Counted from the stretch's first letter, positions 19,440-29,587 are shown. The stretch is DNA of 64,000 nucleotides from Saccharothrix deserti (GCF_009769385.1 NZ_VKAB01000011.1:372001-436000); one strand, 5' to 3'. The notes: generated by a model not told the origin, from the sequence alone. Made by a program: numbers and translations.

Positions 19440-21482
19440 GTGACCGCTGAGATCCTGTACGGGGCCGACGACCTGACCCACCTCGAGGGTCTCGAGGCGG
19501 TTCGCAAGCGCCCCGGCATGTACATCGGGTCCACCGACAGCAGGGGCATCAACCACCTGTTCTCCGAGGTGGTCGACAACTCCACCGACGAGGGCGTGGC
19601 CGGTCACGCCACCAAGATCGTCGTCACCCTGCACGCGGACGGCAGCGTCCAGGTGGACGACGACGGCCGCGGCATCCCCACCGGCACCCACGCCAAGTCC
19701 GGCCTGTCCGGCGTCGAACTGGTGCTCACCCGGTTGCACGCCGGCGGCAAGTTCGGCGGCTCCGGCTACAAGACCTCCGGCGGCCTGCACGGCGTCGGCG
19801 CATCCGCGGTCAACGCGCTGTCCCACCGCTTCGACGTCGTCGTCCGCCGCGAGGGCAAGACGCACGAGATGTCGTTCGCGCACGGCGTCCCCGGCGTGTT
19901 CGACGGCCCCGGTCCCAAGGCCGCCTTCACCCGCCAGTCCGGCCTGCGCGTCACCGGCCGCACCAAGCGCACCGGCACGTCCATCCGCTACTGGTACGAC
20001 GCCCGCTACTTCGAGAACGGCGCCGCGCTCGACGTCGAGGCGGTCCGCACGAAGCTGCGCAACACCGCGTTCCTCGTCCCCGGCGTGACCTACGTCCTGC
20101 GCGTCGCCACCGACAGCGCGATCGGCGAGGAGACGTTCCACTACCCGGGCGGCCTGGTCGACATGGTCGACTACCTCGCGCCCGCGAGCGACAAGCCGGT
20201 CTCCGGCACGCTGCTCATCACCGGCACCGGCATCTACCACGAGAACGCGGCCGACGAGAACGGCGTCATGCGGTCCAAGGTCGAACGCCAGGCCGAGGTC
20301 GAGATCGCGTTGCGCTGGGGCACCGGCTACGAGCGCACCGTGGAGTGCTTCACCAACACCATCCGCAACGTGCACGGCGGCACCCACCGCAAGGGCTTCG
20401 AACGCGCCGTCCTCAAGGCCGTCCAGGACGCGATCGGCAAGACCAGGGGCCTGCTCAAGCCCAAGGAAGACCCGCCGACACTCGACGACGTGCTCGAAGG
20501 CATGACCGCCGTCGTCCACGTCCGCATCCCCGAACCGCAGTTCACCTCGCAGACCAAGGACGAGCTGTCCACCGCGGGCATCACCAAGGTCGCGTCCGCG
20601 ATCGTCGACAAGCACATCAAGACCTGGACCGAGGACCGCCGCACCAAGTCCGAGGCCAAGGTCGTCCTGCAGAAGGTCGTCGACGCCGCCCGCGTCCGCC
20701 TGACCCAGAAGCAGCAGAAGGACGCCGCGCGCCGCAAGACGGCCCTCGAAGGCGCCGCGATGCCCGCGAAACTGGTCGACTGCCGCACCACCGGCGTCGC
20801 CCGCAGCGAGCTCTTCCTCGTGGAAGGCGACAGCGCCCTCGGCTCGGCGCGCATGGCCCGCGTGTCCGAGTACCAGGCGCTGCTCCCGTTGCGCGGCAAG
20901 ATCCTCAACGTGCAGAAGGCCAGCCTGGCCGACACCCTCCGCAACGCCGAGATCGCCAGCATCGTGCAGGTCCTCGGCGCGGGCACCGGGCGGACGTTCG
21001 ACCTCACCACCATGCGCTACGGCCGGGTCATCCTGATGGCCGACGCGGACGTGGACGGGTCGCACATCCGGACCCTGCTGATCACCCTGTTCGCCAAGTA
21101 CATGCGGCCGGTGATCGAGGACGGCCGGCTGTACGCCGCCATGCCGCCGTTGCACAAGGTCGTGACCAAAGGCCGCAACGCGGAGACCCACTTCACCTTC
21201 AGCCAGCGCGAGATGGAGCAGAAGGTCGCCAAGCTGGAGAAAGCGGGCAAGACGGTGATCAAGCCGGTGCCCCGGTTCAAGGGCCTCGGCGAGATGGACG
21301 CGGACGAGTTGTGGGAGACCACGATGAACCCCGCCACCCGCTCGGTGCGCCGCATCACCATGCACGACGCGGAAGCCGCGGAAGCCGCGCTGGAACTGCT
21401 GATGGGCGAGAAGGTCGAGCCGCGCCGGGCGTGGCTCGTCGAGTCGGCCGCCCGGGTCGACCAGTCCGCGATCGACGTCTGA
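19440..21482 (+). CDS. parE: DNA topoisomerase IV / gyrase-like subunit B
   Basis: ATPase subunit (680 aa) of a type IIA topoisomerase. The GHKL ATPase domain shows EAVRKRPGMYIG, VVDNSTDEG, DDDGRGIP and GGLHGVGASAVNALS. The transducer and TOPRIM domains follow, with LVEGDSALGSA and MADADVDGSHIRTLLITLF; PRFKGLGEMDADELW closes the protein. It resembles the second, ParE-like type II topoisomerase of actinomycetes rather than the oriC-linked GyrB, since the neighbours are not recF/gyrA of the origin. GTG 19440 follows GGGGAGAA. The A subunit starts 30 bp downstream, so they are one operon, with a LexA box upstream. Confidence 0.88.
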   Translation: MTAEILYGADDLTHLEGLEAVRKRPGMYIGSTDSRGINHLFSEVVDNSTDEGVAGHATKIVVTLHADGSVQVDDDGRGIPTGTHAKSGLSGVELVLTRLHAGGKFGGSGYKTSGGLHGVGASAVNALSHRFDVVVRREGKTHEMSFAHGVPGVFDGPGPKAAFTRQSGLRVTGRTKRTGTSIRYWYDARYFENGAALDVEAVRTKLRNTAFLVPGVTYVLRVATDSAIGEETFHYPGGLVDMVDYLAPASDKPVSGTLLITGTGIYHENAADENGVMRSKVERQAEVEIALRWGTGYERTVECFTNTIRNVHGGTHRKGFERAVLKAVQDAIGKTRGLLKPKEDPPTLDDVLEGMTAVVHVRIPEPQFTSQTKDELSTAGITKVASAIVDKHIKTWTEDRRTKSEAKVVLQKVVDAARVRLTQKQQKDAARRKTALEGAAMPAKLVDCRTTGVARSELFLVEGDSALGSARMARVSEYQALLPLRGKILNVQKASLADTLRNAEIASIVQVLGAGTGRTFDLTTMRYGRVILMADADVDGSHIRTLLITLFAKYMRPVIEDGRLYAAMPPLHKVVTKGRNAETHFTFSQREMEQKVAKLEKAGKTVIKPVPRFKGLGEMDADELWETTMNPATRSVRRITMHDAEAAEAALELLMGEKVEPRRAWLVESAARVDQSAIDV

Positions 21483-21512
21483 CACGCCTGACACGAGGGA
21501 ACACGACCGACC

Positions 21513-24500
21513 ATGGCACGCCGCAAGACCCCCACGACCAGGGTCGACCCATCCGCCTTCGACCGCGCGGGCGCCCAGGTCTTCGACAACTCGCTGACCA
21601 CCGAGATCGAGGACTCCTACCTGGAGTACGCCTACTCGGTGATCCACTCCCGCGCCCTGCCCGACGCGCGGGACGGCCTCAAGCCGGTGCACCGCCGCAT
21701 CCTGTTCTCGATGAACGAACAGGGCTACCGCCCGACCAGCGCGTACGTGAAGTCGTCCCGCGTGGTCGGCGACTGCTTCGTGCGCGGCGCGCTCGTGTCC
21801 ACGCCCGAGGGTTTGCGGCCGATCGAGGAGATCGAGATCGGCGACCACGTCCTGGACGGGCGGGGCGAGCCTGTCGCGGTCAACGCCGTCTACGAGAACC
21901 CGGTGTCGGAGCTGGTCCGCGTCACCTGGTCGGACGGCCACTCGATGCTGGTCACGCCCGGCCAGCGGTTCCGCACCCGGGACGACTCCGCCGACTCGAC
22001 CGGGTCCAGCGACGACTGGACCGACGCACGCGACCTGGTCGGCGCGCGCACGGTCGGTTTCGGCGCCGAACGACACGCGAACCTGCTCGCCGACGGCGAC
22101 GCGACCGGCTTCGTGCTCGGCCTGGTGGCCGCCTGCGGTGACGTGCTCGCCGACGGGCGGGTGCGGCTGGAACTGGCCGACGTCGACCCGATCGACATCG
22201 CGCACGGCTGGGCCATCACGCACGACGTGACCGTGTCGCGCGACAAGATCCAGACGAACGAGCGCGAGCGGCACACCCTCACCTTCGCCCGCCACCCGCA
22301 GCTGGAGGCGGCGACGTCCGGCCGGCTGCACGCGGTGCTGCGCGACCGCTCCGCGTGGACGCCGTTCCTCGCGGGCCTGTTCATCGCCTCCGGTTTCGTC
22401 CGCCACGGCCGCGAGATCGTCATCCCCGGCGGCGAACCCGAGTACGCGCTGCTCGCCGACGCGGGCATCCGCGCCCGACGCGACGCGACCAGCCTCACGA
22501 TCACCGGCCGCGACGCCGCCGCGCTCGCCGTGGCACTGCTGCGCTGGACCGGCGTCGGCCCCCGCCAGGACGGCCTGGTCCAGGCGATCCGCAACGCCAG
22601 GCACGCCGTCGACAAGCCGTTCCCGCACGTCGTGTCGGTGGAGCCGGCCGCGCCGGACACGACGTACGACATCCAGGTCGCCACCGAAGAGCACGCGTTC
22701 GTGGTGAGCGGCTTCGTCGTGCACAACTGCATGGGCAAGTACCACCCGCACGGCGACACCGCGATCTACGACGCGATGGTCCGCCTGGCCCAGGACTTCT
22801 CCCTCAACACCCCGCTGGTCGACGGGCACGGCAACTTCGGAAGCCCAGACGACGGACCGGCAGCGTCCCGCTACTGTGTCGTCGGCGATACTCGAATTCG
22901 GCTCGCAGACGGCACCAGTCCGCGTATCGCCGATTTGGTGAACCTCTCGGCCGATTCTGAAGCTGACGCGGATTTCGAAGTTCTGGACAAGGACGGCAAG
23001 GCTGTCCGGATCAACAAGGTATTCAACTCCGGTATTCATCCCACAATCCGCATGACGACGAAGTCGGGCTTCTCGTTGCGCGGCAGCGAGAACCACCTCG
23101 TGCTTTGCTTGGAAGCCCCGATGGGGGTGCCGTTGTTCCAGTGGCGGCGACTGGATGAACTCCAGCCCGGCGCGGTCGTGGCGGTCGCACGGAACGCCTG
23201 GTCGCAGGTCGTGCCCACGGCACAGGAGTACATGCTCGGAGTCCTGGGCGGCGCATGGGTGTCCGAAGGATTCGCCAGCGAGAACCGAGCGGGCTTCAAC
23301 AACACCGACGAGCACTTCTTTACCGAAGTGCTGCACGCTTACGACCAGGTGGTCGGAGGCAAGCGCTATGTGTCGGAGCGGCATACCCGTCGAGACCGCA
23401 AGCTGATCCGCGAAATCGACATCCAGGACTACGCCGGTGGCATGGAGGCCTTCCGGAACAGTCCGCTCGCGGAGTTCATCGGTCACCAGGCGCGTGACAA
23501 ATTCGTTCCTGAGTTCGTCTGGAACGGCGGCTGGGGTGTCAAGCGCGCGTTCCTGATGGCGGCGTTCGAGGGTGACGGCGGTTGCCGCGAGGCCTACAAC
23601 AGCTTCACGATCCAGTACACGACCTACAGTTCCCGGCTGGCCTCGCAGATGCAGGAGTTGCTGGCTGAATTCGGCGTGATCGCTGTTCAACGCCAGTACC
23701 GGCGTCCGAACGGATCGTTGGAATACCGCTTGGTCGTGTCCGGCCTCCGGAATGTCCGGGCCTTCGCGGAACGAGTCGGATTCCTGAGGACCAAGCAGGC
23801 GACGCTGAGCACCTTGCTCCGCCGTTCCCCGCTGCGGGCGCACCGTCTGAGCTCGGACAGCGTGCCGTTCGTCGCGGACTACGTGCGCGGGGCGTTGGAC
23901 TTCGATCGGCGTGGCAGTGGCCGCAAGTGGCTGACGCAACACAACTTCGATCGCGTCGAACGGTGGGAGACCGAGCGCCTGCGGATCATCGACCGGATCA
24001 AGGACACCGAGATCCTGGCGACGATCCTGCCGATCATGGACTCGGGTTACCGCTTCGAGGCGGTGACCGAGGTCGAGGCGTGCGAGCCGGCTGAGGTCTA
24101 CTCGGTGCGAGTCGAGTCCGAGGACCACTCGTTCCTGGCCGGTGGGTTCGTCAACCACAACACCGAGGCTCGGATGTCGCCCGCCGCGATGTTGCTGGTC
24201 GGTGAGTTGGACGAGGAGACCGTCGACTTCCGGCCCAACTACGACGGGTCGTTGCAAGAGCCGACGGTGCTGCCCGCCGCGTTCCCGAACCTGCTGGTCA
24301 ACGGCACGTCGGGGATCGCGGTCGGGATGGCGACGAACATGATCCCGCACAACCTGGGTGAGGTCGTGGCGGCGGCGCGGTATCTGGTGACGCATCCGGA
24401 CGCGACGTTGGACAAGTTGATGGAGTTCATCCCGGGGCCGGACCTGCCGACCGGTGGGGTGCTGCTCGGGTTGGACGAGGTGCGCAAGGCGTACGAGACC

Positions 24501-26234
24501 GGGCGCGGTGTGGTGCGGATGCGGGCCAAGGTGGAGACCGGGTTGCTGGAGGGCAGTCGGGGTCGGCAGGCGATCACGGTCACCGAGCTGCCGTACGGGG
24601 TCGGCCCGGAGAAGATCATCGAGAAGATCACCGACGAGGTGACCAAGTCGAAGCGGCTGACCGGCATCTCGGACGTGAAGGACCTGACCGACCGCGAGAA
24701 CGGCACCCGCGTGGTGATCGAGTGCAAGGTCGGCGTGAACCCGCAGGCGTTGCTGGCCGATCTCTACCGGCTCACGCCGATGGAGCAGTCGTTCGGCATC
24801 AACAACCTGGTGCTGGTGGAGGGCCAGCCCCGCACGCTGGGGTTGAAGGCGCTGCTGGAGGTGTTCCTCAAACACCGGTACGAGGTCGTCACCCGGCGCA
24901 CCCGGTACCGGCGGCGCAAGCGGGAGGACCGGCTGCACCTGGTCGAGGGCCTGCTCAAGGCTTTGCTCGACATCGACAAGGTGATCAAGCTGATCCGCGG
25001 CAGCGAGAACGCCGCCGCCGCGAAGGAGGGCCTGGTCAAGACGTTCAAGCTCTCCGAGATCCAGGCGACCTACATCCTCGACACGCCGTTGCGCCGGCTG
25101 ACCCGCTACGACTCGTTGGAGTTGGAGGCGGAGCAGGAGAAGCTGCGCGGTGAGATCGCCGAGCTGAGCAAGATCCTGGACGACCCGCAGGTGTTGAAGA
25201 AGGTGGTGTCGACGGAGTTGGCGAAGGTGGCCAAGGACCTCCAGCAGGACCGCCGCACGACGCTGCTCGACGGTGACCTGAAGGAGGTGCTGGCGGCGTC
25301 GAAGCCGGCCGGGCCGCTGGAGGTCGCCGACGACCCGTGCCAGGTGGTGTTGTCCGCGACGGGGCTGGTGGCGCGGACGGCCGCCGAGTCGGAGGAGGCT
25401 TCGGAGGCGCGTCGGCGCAACGGTCGGACGAAGCACGACGCGGTGGCGGCCACCGTGCACACGACGGCGCGCGGTCAGGTGCTGTTGGTGACGAACCGCG
25501 GTCGGGCGTTCAAGACGGACGTGTTGCCGTTGCCGGTGTTGCCGGAGCAGAGCGGCACGGTGTCGTTGAGCGGTGGCATGGCGGCCAGTGAGCTGGTCGG
25601 CCTGGAGGCCGGTGAGAAGGTCGTGGGCATCGCGCCGTTGACCGACACGGATTCGCCGGGTCTGGCGTTGGGCACGAGGTCGGGCACGGTGAAGGTGTGC
25701 TCGCCGGAGTGGCCGGTGCGGTCGGACGAGTTCGAGGTGATCACCCTCAAGGAGGGTGACGAGGTCGTCGGTGCGACCTGGTTGACCAGTGCCGACGAGA
25801 CGTTGGTGTTCGTGACGTCGGAGGCGTCGCTGTTGCGGTACTCCGCGTTGTTGGTCCGCCCGCAGGGCCTCAGGGGCGGTGGTATGGCGGGCATCAACGT
25901 CGGGTCGGACGCGTGGGTGGTGTTCTTCGGGGCGGTGCGCACGGACGACGACGAGCACGGTGAGCCGATGGTGGTCACGTCGACCGGGCAGAGCGTGAAG
26001 GTGACGCCGTTCTCCACGTACCCGGCGAAGGGGCGCGCGACGGGTGGTGTGCGGGCGCACCGGTTCCTCAAGGGTGAGACGGCGTTGGCGTTGGCCTGGG
26101 TGGGGCCGCGGCCGGCGGGTGCGGCGGCCAACGGGTCGCCGGTCGAGTTGCCCGCGCCGGACGAGCGGCGGGACGGTTCCGGTCACGCCCATCCCGGTCC
26201 GGACGTGGTGGGTCACGTGATCGAGCGCGACTGA
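21513..26234 (+). CDS. parC: DNA topoisomerase IV subunit A with two inteins
   Basis: DNA-cleaving subunit of the type IIA topoisomerase, encoded as a 1573-residue precursor holding two inteins (residues 88-405 and 455-883). The spliced extein would be 826 residues, the normal length. Extein landmarks are [41 protein letters not shown] and ASRY before TEARMSP, where Y454 is the catalytic tyrosine. A five- or six-bladed beta-pinwheel C-terminal domain follows ([23 protein letters not shown]), with no clear QRRGGKG gyrase box, which favours topo IV over gyrase. Both inteins must be removed to restore the active site. Codon choice differs on the two sides of the inteins (more TTG/GTG/GGG after 24160). 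Confidence 0.9.
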   Translation: MARRKTPTTRVDPSAFDRAGAQVFDNSLTTEIEDSYLEYAYSVIHSRALPDARDGLKPVHRRILFSMNEQGYRPTSAYVKSSRVVGDCFVRGALVSTPEGLRPIEEIEIGDHVLDGRGEPVAVNAVYENPVSELVRVTWSDGHSMLVTPGQRFRTRDDSADSTGSSDDWTDARDLVGARTVGFGAERHANLLADGDATGFVLGLVAACGDVLADGRVRLELADVDPIDIAHGWAITHDVTVSRDKIQTNERERHTLTFARHPQLEAATSGRLHAVLRDRSAWTPFLAGLFIASGFVRHGREIVIPGGEPEYALLADAGIRARRDATSLTITGRDAAALAVALLRWTGVGPRQDGLVQAIRNARHAVDKPFPHVVSVEPAAPDTTYDIQVATEEHAFVVSGFVVHNCMGKYHPHGDTAIYDAMVRLAQDFSLNTPLVDGHGNFGSPDDGPAASRYCVVGDTRIRLADGTSPRIADLVNLSADSEADADFEVLDKDGKAVRINKVFNSGIHPTIRMTTKSGFSLRGSENHLVLCLEAPMGVPLFQWRRLDELQPGAVVAVARNAWSQVVPTAQEYMLGVLGGAWVSEGFASENRAGFNNTDEHFFTEVLHAYDQVVGGKRYVSERHTRRDRKLIREIDIQDYAGGMEAFRNSPLAEFIGHQARDKFVPEFVWNGGWGVKRAFLMAAFEGDGGCREAYNSFTIQYTTYSSRLASQMQELLAEFGVIAVQRQYRRPNGSLEYRLVVSGLRNVRAFAERVGFLRTKQATLSTLLRRSPLRAHRLSSDSVPFVADYVRGALDFDRRGSGRKWLTQHNFDRVERWETERLRIIDRIKDTEILATILPIMDSGYRFEAVTEVEACEPAEVYSVRVESEDHSFLAGGFVNHNTEARMSPAAMLLVGELDEETVDFRPNYDGSLQEPTVLPAAFPNLLVNGTSGIAVGMATNMIPHNLGEVVAAARYLVTHPDATLDKLMEFIPGPDLPTGGVLLGLDEVRKAYETGRGVVRMRAKVETGLLEGSRGRQAITVTELPYGVGPEKIIEKITDEVTKSKRLTGISDVKDLTDRENGTRVVIECKVGVNPQALLADLYRLTPMEQSFGINNLVLVEGQPRTLGLKALLEVFLKHRYEVVTRRTRYRRRKREDRLHLVEGLLKALLDIDKVIKLIRGSENAAAAKEGLVKTFKLSEIQATYILDTPLRRLTRYDSLELEAEQEKLRGEIAELSKILDDPQVLKKVVSTELAKVAKDLQQDRRTTLLDGDLKEVLAASKPAGPLEVADDPCQVVLSATGLVARTAAESEEASEARRRNGRTKHDAVAATVHTTARGQVLLVTNRGRAFKTDVLPLPVLPEQSGTVSLSGGMAASELVGLEAGEKVVGIAPLTDTDSPGLALGTRSGTVKVCSPEWPVRSDEFEVITLKEGDEVVGATWLTSADETLVFVTSEASLLRYSALLVRPQGLRGGGMAGINVGSDAWVVFFGAVRTDDDEHGEPMVVTSTGQSVKVTPFSTYPAKGRATGGVRAHRFLKGETALALAWVGPRPAGAAANGSPVELPAPDERRDGSGHAHPGPDVVGHVIERD
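21774..22727 (+). other. Intein 1 of topo IV A (318 aa, decayed endonuclease)
   Basis: Begins with Cys after VVGD (block [25 protein letters not shown]) and ends VVHN before Cys-Met-Gly-Lys, giving the His-Asn end and a +1 Cys nucleophile. Two LAGLIDADG-like segments remain: [10 protein letters not shown] keeps one acidic residue, while [10 protein letters not shown] has lost it. Block B reads VTPGQ, so the conserved His is Gln (codon 21963-21965). Base composition matches the host gene, suggesting long residence. The insertion precedes the conserved MGKYHPHGD segment. Splicing ability is therefore uncertain, although the gene would be useless without it. Confidence 0.88.
22875..24161 (+). 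other. Intein 2 of topo IV A (429 aa, intact-looking homing endonuclease)
   Basis: Begins with Cys right after catalytic Tyr454 ([13 protein letters not shown]) and ends FVNHN before Thr-Glu-Ala-Arg. This is the same insertion site as the mycobacterial GyrA intein family (Mxe GyrA). Block B His is present (SENHLVL), as is block F (EDHSFLAGG). Two LAGLIDADG motifs keep their acidic residues: [12 protein letters not shown] and [10 protein letters not shown]. Base composition is visibly lower in G+C than the flanks (ggtattcatcccacaatc), pointing to more recent arrival. Confidence 0.92.
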
Positions 26235-26247
26235 CAATCGTTTTCGA
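26232..26247. promoter_or_regulatory. Zur-like dyad at the end of parC (weak)
   Basis: TGACAATCGTTTTCG overlaps the parC stop and lies about 14 bp before the methyltransferase start. It resembles the actinobacterial Zur consensus TGAAAATnATTTTCA at 11 of the 14 defined positions. Only one copy is seen and the neighbouring gene is not a known zinc gene, so this is tentative. Confidence 0.3.
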
Positions 26248-26260
26248 TAAGCTTGGCGGT

Positions 26261-26929
26261 ATGACACAGCTGAGCCGTGCGGACGCCGAGGAACTGCGGC
26301 GGAGTTGGGATGTGCGGCAGGAGCCGTTCCTGCCGCACCGGGACGAGGCGTTCGCCGTGCTGGCGGACGCCGCCACCGGACGTCGGGCGCTCGACCTCGC
26401 GGGCGGCACCGGGACGATCGCGTCGCGGCTGGTGAACGCCGAGGTCACGCTGCTCGACGTCGACCCGGTGCTGCTGGCGGTCGCCCGTGTCGCGTTGGGT
26501 GACCGGGTCGAGGTGGTGGCGGCCGACCTCGGTGCGCCGGGGTGGGGTGTCGGGCTGGAGTTCGACGCCGTGGTGGCCGGCACCGCGTTGCACTGCTTCG
26601 GGCCGGGCCGGCTGCGGGCGCTGTACGCGGAGATCCACGCCGTGCTCGCGCCCGGTGGTGTGTTCGCCAACGCCGACCGGATGCCCGAGGGCGGGCCCGT
26701 GGCGTCGGGTGACGACGGCCTGGCCGGTTGGCACGAGTGGTGGGCGAAGGCGCTCGCGCACCCGGCGTTGGCCGAAGCCGCGCGGGGCCGGGTGGACGGC
26801 GGGTCGGCCGACTTCTACCCGCCCGCGTCCTGGCACCTGGAAGCCCTGCGCGCGGCGGGTTTCGACGAGGTCGAGGTCCGGTGGAGGCGGGAAGGCACGG
26901 CCGTGGTCGTCGCCCGTCGGACCCGCTGA
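26261..26929 (+). CDS. Class I SAM-dependent methyltransferase
   Basis: A 222-residue methyltransferase with the SAM-binding motif LDLAGGTGTIASRL (glycine-rich loop), the acidic LLDVDPV after strand 2 and the FDAVVAGTALHCF / LAPGGVFANADRM region of the core fold. The substrate cannot be read. ATG 26261 lies only 26 bp after parC and has no clear ribosome-binding site (CTTGGCGGT). It may be read from a short or absent leader; GATAAG at 26245-26250 could be a -10 element. Confidence 0.85.
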   Translation: MTQLSRADAEELRRSWDVRQEPFLPHRDEAFAVLADAATGRRALDLAGGTGTIASRLVNAEVTLLDVDPVLLAVARVALGDRVEVVAADLGAPGWGVGLEFDAVVAGTALHCFGPGRLRALYAEIHAVLAPGGVFANADRMPEGGPVASGDDGLAGWHEWWAKALAHPALAEAARGRVDGGSADFYPPASWHLEALRAAGFDEVEVRWRREGTAVVVARRTR

Positions 26930-27005
26930 CGAACGACCGCTGTCCGTGGCGGGGTCGGGGCGTGATCAACCCGGAGCGAAGAGCGCGCGGACGGGCCGGT
27001 CGCGG

Positions 27006-28433
27006 CTAGCTGTAGAACCGGCGCAACTCCGGCCACACCCGCGACCACACGACCGGATCGCACACGGCGATCTCCGTGCCGTCCTCCTCGTTCTCCACGG
27101 CCGCCTCGTGCGCCATGGCCACCCGGCAGCCGGTGAACACGGGACTCCGCCCGCCCACCACGACGACGGGCCCGGTCGCGGTGTCCGGTGGCGGGCCCCA
27201 GTCGGCATAGGACATGTGGCCGGAGAACGGCCGGGGCAGCCCGAATTCCGGTCCGTACCGCTCGATCGCGCCCGCCTGCCCGTAGTTGCGGGTGAAGATC
27301 ACCGCGTCCGGGCCTGCCTGCGACCAGACCCGCGCCACCGACCCGGTGAACTCACGCCACCCGACCTGCTCGCCCTGTTCCGGGTTCACCGCCAGCATCG
27401 GCCCGAGCGCGCTCGTCGGCAGCGCAGGCAGTCCGATGACCACGGACATCACCGCACCCACCACCACACCGGTCGACGCCCACGCCCGGTGCCGCAGGGC
27501 CCACCGCCACGCCGGCCCCGCACCCGCCGCGACCAGCAGCACGAGCAGCGGCATCGTGTAGTACGGCTTGCCGCCCAACGCCACCGTCACCACGCACAGC
27601 ACCGGGTACGCCAACGCGATCGACCGGAACCGCCCGTCCCGCCACAGCGCCAGGAACCCGGCGACCCACACCGGCACGAGCACGGGGGAGAGGTACACCA
27701 ACTGCATCGGCACGAACAGCGCCCGGTTCTCGCCGCCGTCCACGTCGCTGATCCCGCGGGCCACCGTCACCAGCGGGAAACCGTGCGCGGCCTGCCACAC
27801 CAGGACCGGCGCGGCGACCACCACCGCGACCGCGACACCCGCCGGCAGCCACCAACTCCGCAGCACCGCACGGGGACCGACCGCCACCAGGCTCGCACCC
27901 AGGGCCAGCACCAGCAGCGGAACCAGCCACTTGTTCGTCAACGCGACCCCGACCGCCGCGCCGATCGCGACCCACCACCGGCCGTCACCGGTGCGCAGCA
28001 ACCGGATCGCGAACAACCCGATCACCGTCCACAGCAGCAGGTCCACCGTCGCCGTGGACAGCATGTGCGTCACGCCCAGCACGAACCCGGACAACGCCGT
28101 CGCCACCGCGGCCGGCACCTGCGCGCCACGTCCGCCGCCGAACTCCCGCGCGGCCAACGCGACCACCACCACGGTCGCCGCACCGAGCAGCGTCGCGGCG
28201 ATCCGCAGGGTGAACGGCGAGTCGCCGAACGAGAACAGCCGCGCCAGCAGCGGCGTCAACGGCGGCTGGTCGACGTAACCCCAGTCGAGCCGCTGCCCGG
28301 CGGCCCGGAAGTACAGCTCGTCCCGGTGGAACCCGTACCGGCCGGACAACGCGGTGAGCACCACCACCTGCACCGCGACGACGATCCCGACTTCACGCAC
28401 GGCGAACCGGGGCGGCACGGCGAGCCGGGACAT
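27006..28433 (-). CDS. GT39-family polyprenyl-phosphate sugar transferase
   Basis: Integral membrane glycosyltransferase of 475 residues (ArnT/PMT-like, family 39) that moves a sugar from a polyprenyl-phosphate carrier onto an acceptor outside the membrane. The extracytoplasmic acidic loop FHRDELYFRAAGQRLDWGYVDQPPL near the N-terminus is the family signature. About ten hydrophobic spans follow, and a soluble C-terminal part contains VIFTRNYGQAGAIERYG. ATG 28433 touches the stop codon of the upstream dehydrogenase gene (TGATG), so the two are co-transcribed. Confidence 0.87.
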   Translation of the reverse strand: MSRLAVPPRFAVREVGIVVAVQVVVLTALSGRYGFHRDELYFRAAGQRLDWGYVDQPPLTPLLARLFSFGDSPFTLRIAATLLGAATVVVVALAAREFGGGRGAQVPAAVATALSGFVLGVTHMLSTATVDLLLWTVIGLFAIRLLRTGDGRWWVAIGAAVGVALTNKWLVPLLVLALGASLVAVGPRAVLRSWWLPAGVAVAVVVAAPVLVWQAAHGFPLVTVARGISDVDGGENRALFVPMQLVYLSPVLVPVWVAGFLALWRDGRFRSIALAYPVLCVVTVALGGKPYYTMPLLVLLVAAGAGPAWRWALRHRAWASTGVVVGAVMSVVIGLPALPTSALGPMLAVNPEQGEQVGWREFTGSVARVWSQAGPDAVIFTRNYGQAGAIERYGPEFGLPRPFSGHMSYADWGPPPDTATGPVVVVGGRSPVFTGCRVAMAHEAAVENEEDGTEIAVCDPVVWSRVWPELRRFYS

Positions 28434-29488
28434 CAGACCTCCCGCTGCCGGCCGAGGAACACCGGACCGTAGCGCTCCACGTTCGCGTTGGGGTGCAGGA
28501 TCGCGTGCAGGTTCAGCGCGTGCACGTCCCGTTGGATGCGGTGCAGCGCCGGGCCGTCCGCGCCGAGGACGTCGACCGCGTCCCTGGCCCGCAGGCACGC
28601 CTCGCCGAGGTCCCGGCGCACCCGGGCGCGGTCCTCGGTCGTCCACTCCTCGCCGCCGGACGCCTTGTGGTCGACCGCGGTCGCGGTGCGGCGGGCGTGG
28701 AACTCGGCCTCGTCGGCGAGCACCGTCGCCTCCCTGATCCGCAACGGGAACGCGGACGTGCGCGCCCCGAACGCCTCCACCGCCGCACGCGCCAGGCCGG
28801 CGGCGGGAGCGCTGACCGTGGCGCAGGCCGCGGGCATGAACGGCGCGCGGAACATCGGCGCGGTGGCGTCCGGGTGGGCCCGGAGCACCGGCGCCAGGCG
28901 CAGCACCCGTTCCGCCGGCACGAAGACGTCCTTCGCCACCGTGGTCACGCTGCCCGTCGCACGCAGACCGGTGGTGTGCCAGTCGTCCACGACCTCCAGG
29001 TCCACCAACGGCATCGCCAACGCCACCGGCACCCGGTCCGGCGCCAGGAGGGCGGCGTTGGTGGTCCAGTGGCTCTGCGGCGCGCCCGTGGTGAACGCCC
29101 ACCGCCCGTTGACCAGCACCCCGCCGGCGACCGGCTCGGCCGTCGCGGTGGGACTGAGGATGCCGGTGACCCGCACGTCCGGTTTGGCGAAGACCTCGCG
29201 CCGCACGGCGTCCGGGAACTGGCCGACCACCCACGTGGAGATCGCCCAGACCGCCGCCGTCCACGCCGCCGACCCGTCGCCGCGGGCCAGTTCGGCGATC
29301 ACCTCGACCACCGTGGTCAGATCGGCCTCGTGTCCGCCGTGCTCGGCGGGGACGCGTAAGCGCAGCACACCCGCTTCAGCCATCGCCTCCAACGCGCTCT
29401 CGTGCAGTCTGCGGTTCTCGTCTCCCCAGGCGGCGTGGGCGCGCAGGACCGGGACGATCTCCGCGGCGCGCCGGACCAGCTCGTGCAC
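28433..29488 (-). CDS. Acyl-CoA dehydrogenase-like flavoprotein (HpaB/DszC-like)
   Basis: A 351-residue member of the acyl-CoA dehydrogenase superfamily. It shows GVLRLRVPAEHGG at the N-terminus, the FMN/FAD contact region ITGILSPTATAEPVAGGVLVNGRWAFTTG written in pieces (GGVLVNGRW, FTTGAPQSHW), DWHTTGLRATGS, and a C-terminal four-helix domain with a final NLHAILHPNANVERYG. The catalytic Glu of true dehydrogenases is not evident, so it may be a flavin-dependent monooxygenase, which would suit the flavin reductase pair encoded divergently. GTG 29488 is chosen because GGGGGAGG stands before it. Confidence 0.78.
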   Translation of the reverse strand: MHELVRRAAEIVPVLRAHAAWGDENRRLHESALEAMAEAGVLRLRVPAEHGGHEADLTTVVEVIAELARGDGSAAWTAAVWAISTWVVGQFPDAVRREVFAKPDVRVTGILSPTATAEPVAGGVLVNGRWAFTTGAPQSHWTTNAALLAPDRVPVALAMPLVDLEVVDDWHTTGLRATGSVTTVAKDVFVPAERVLRLAPVLRAHPDATAPMFRAPFMPAACATVSAPAAGLARAAVEAFGARTSAFPLRIREATVLADEAEFHARRTATAVDHKASGGEEWTTEDRARVRRDLGEACLRARDAVDVLGADGPALHRIQRDVHALNLHAILHPNANVERYGPVFLGRQREV

Positions 29489-29587
29489 CGTGCCTCCCCC
29501 GTAGGCGACCCGTGACACACACCTTGGCGTGGTCCGCGCCACCAGACAACAGCGGAATAGCCGAAGACGCGGTACCGTTGGGCAAGA

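Noticed and set aside
21774-24161. Group I introns carrying LAGLIDADG endonucleases
   Set aside because: The frame is open across both inserts and the protein ends (Cys1, His-Asn, +1 Cys or Thr) are those of inteins, so removal is at protein level.
19392-26267. Very long open frame on the minus strand opposite the topoisomerase genes (over 2000 codons)
   Set aside because: It is the antisense shadow of high-GC coding sequence: Arg/Gly/Ala/His-rich text with no domain, while the plus strand has complete topo IV subunits.
27006-29264. Single long minus-strand protein spanning the GT39 and dehydrogenase genes
   Set aside because: Only its C-terminal part is the real GT39 protein starting at 28433; the upstream part is an out-of-frame reading of the dehydrogenase gene.
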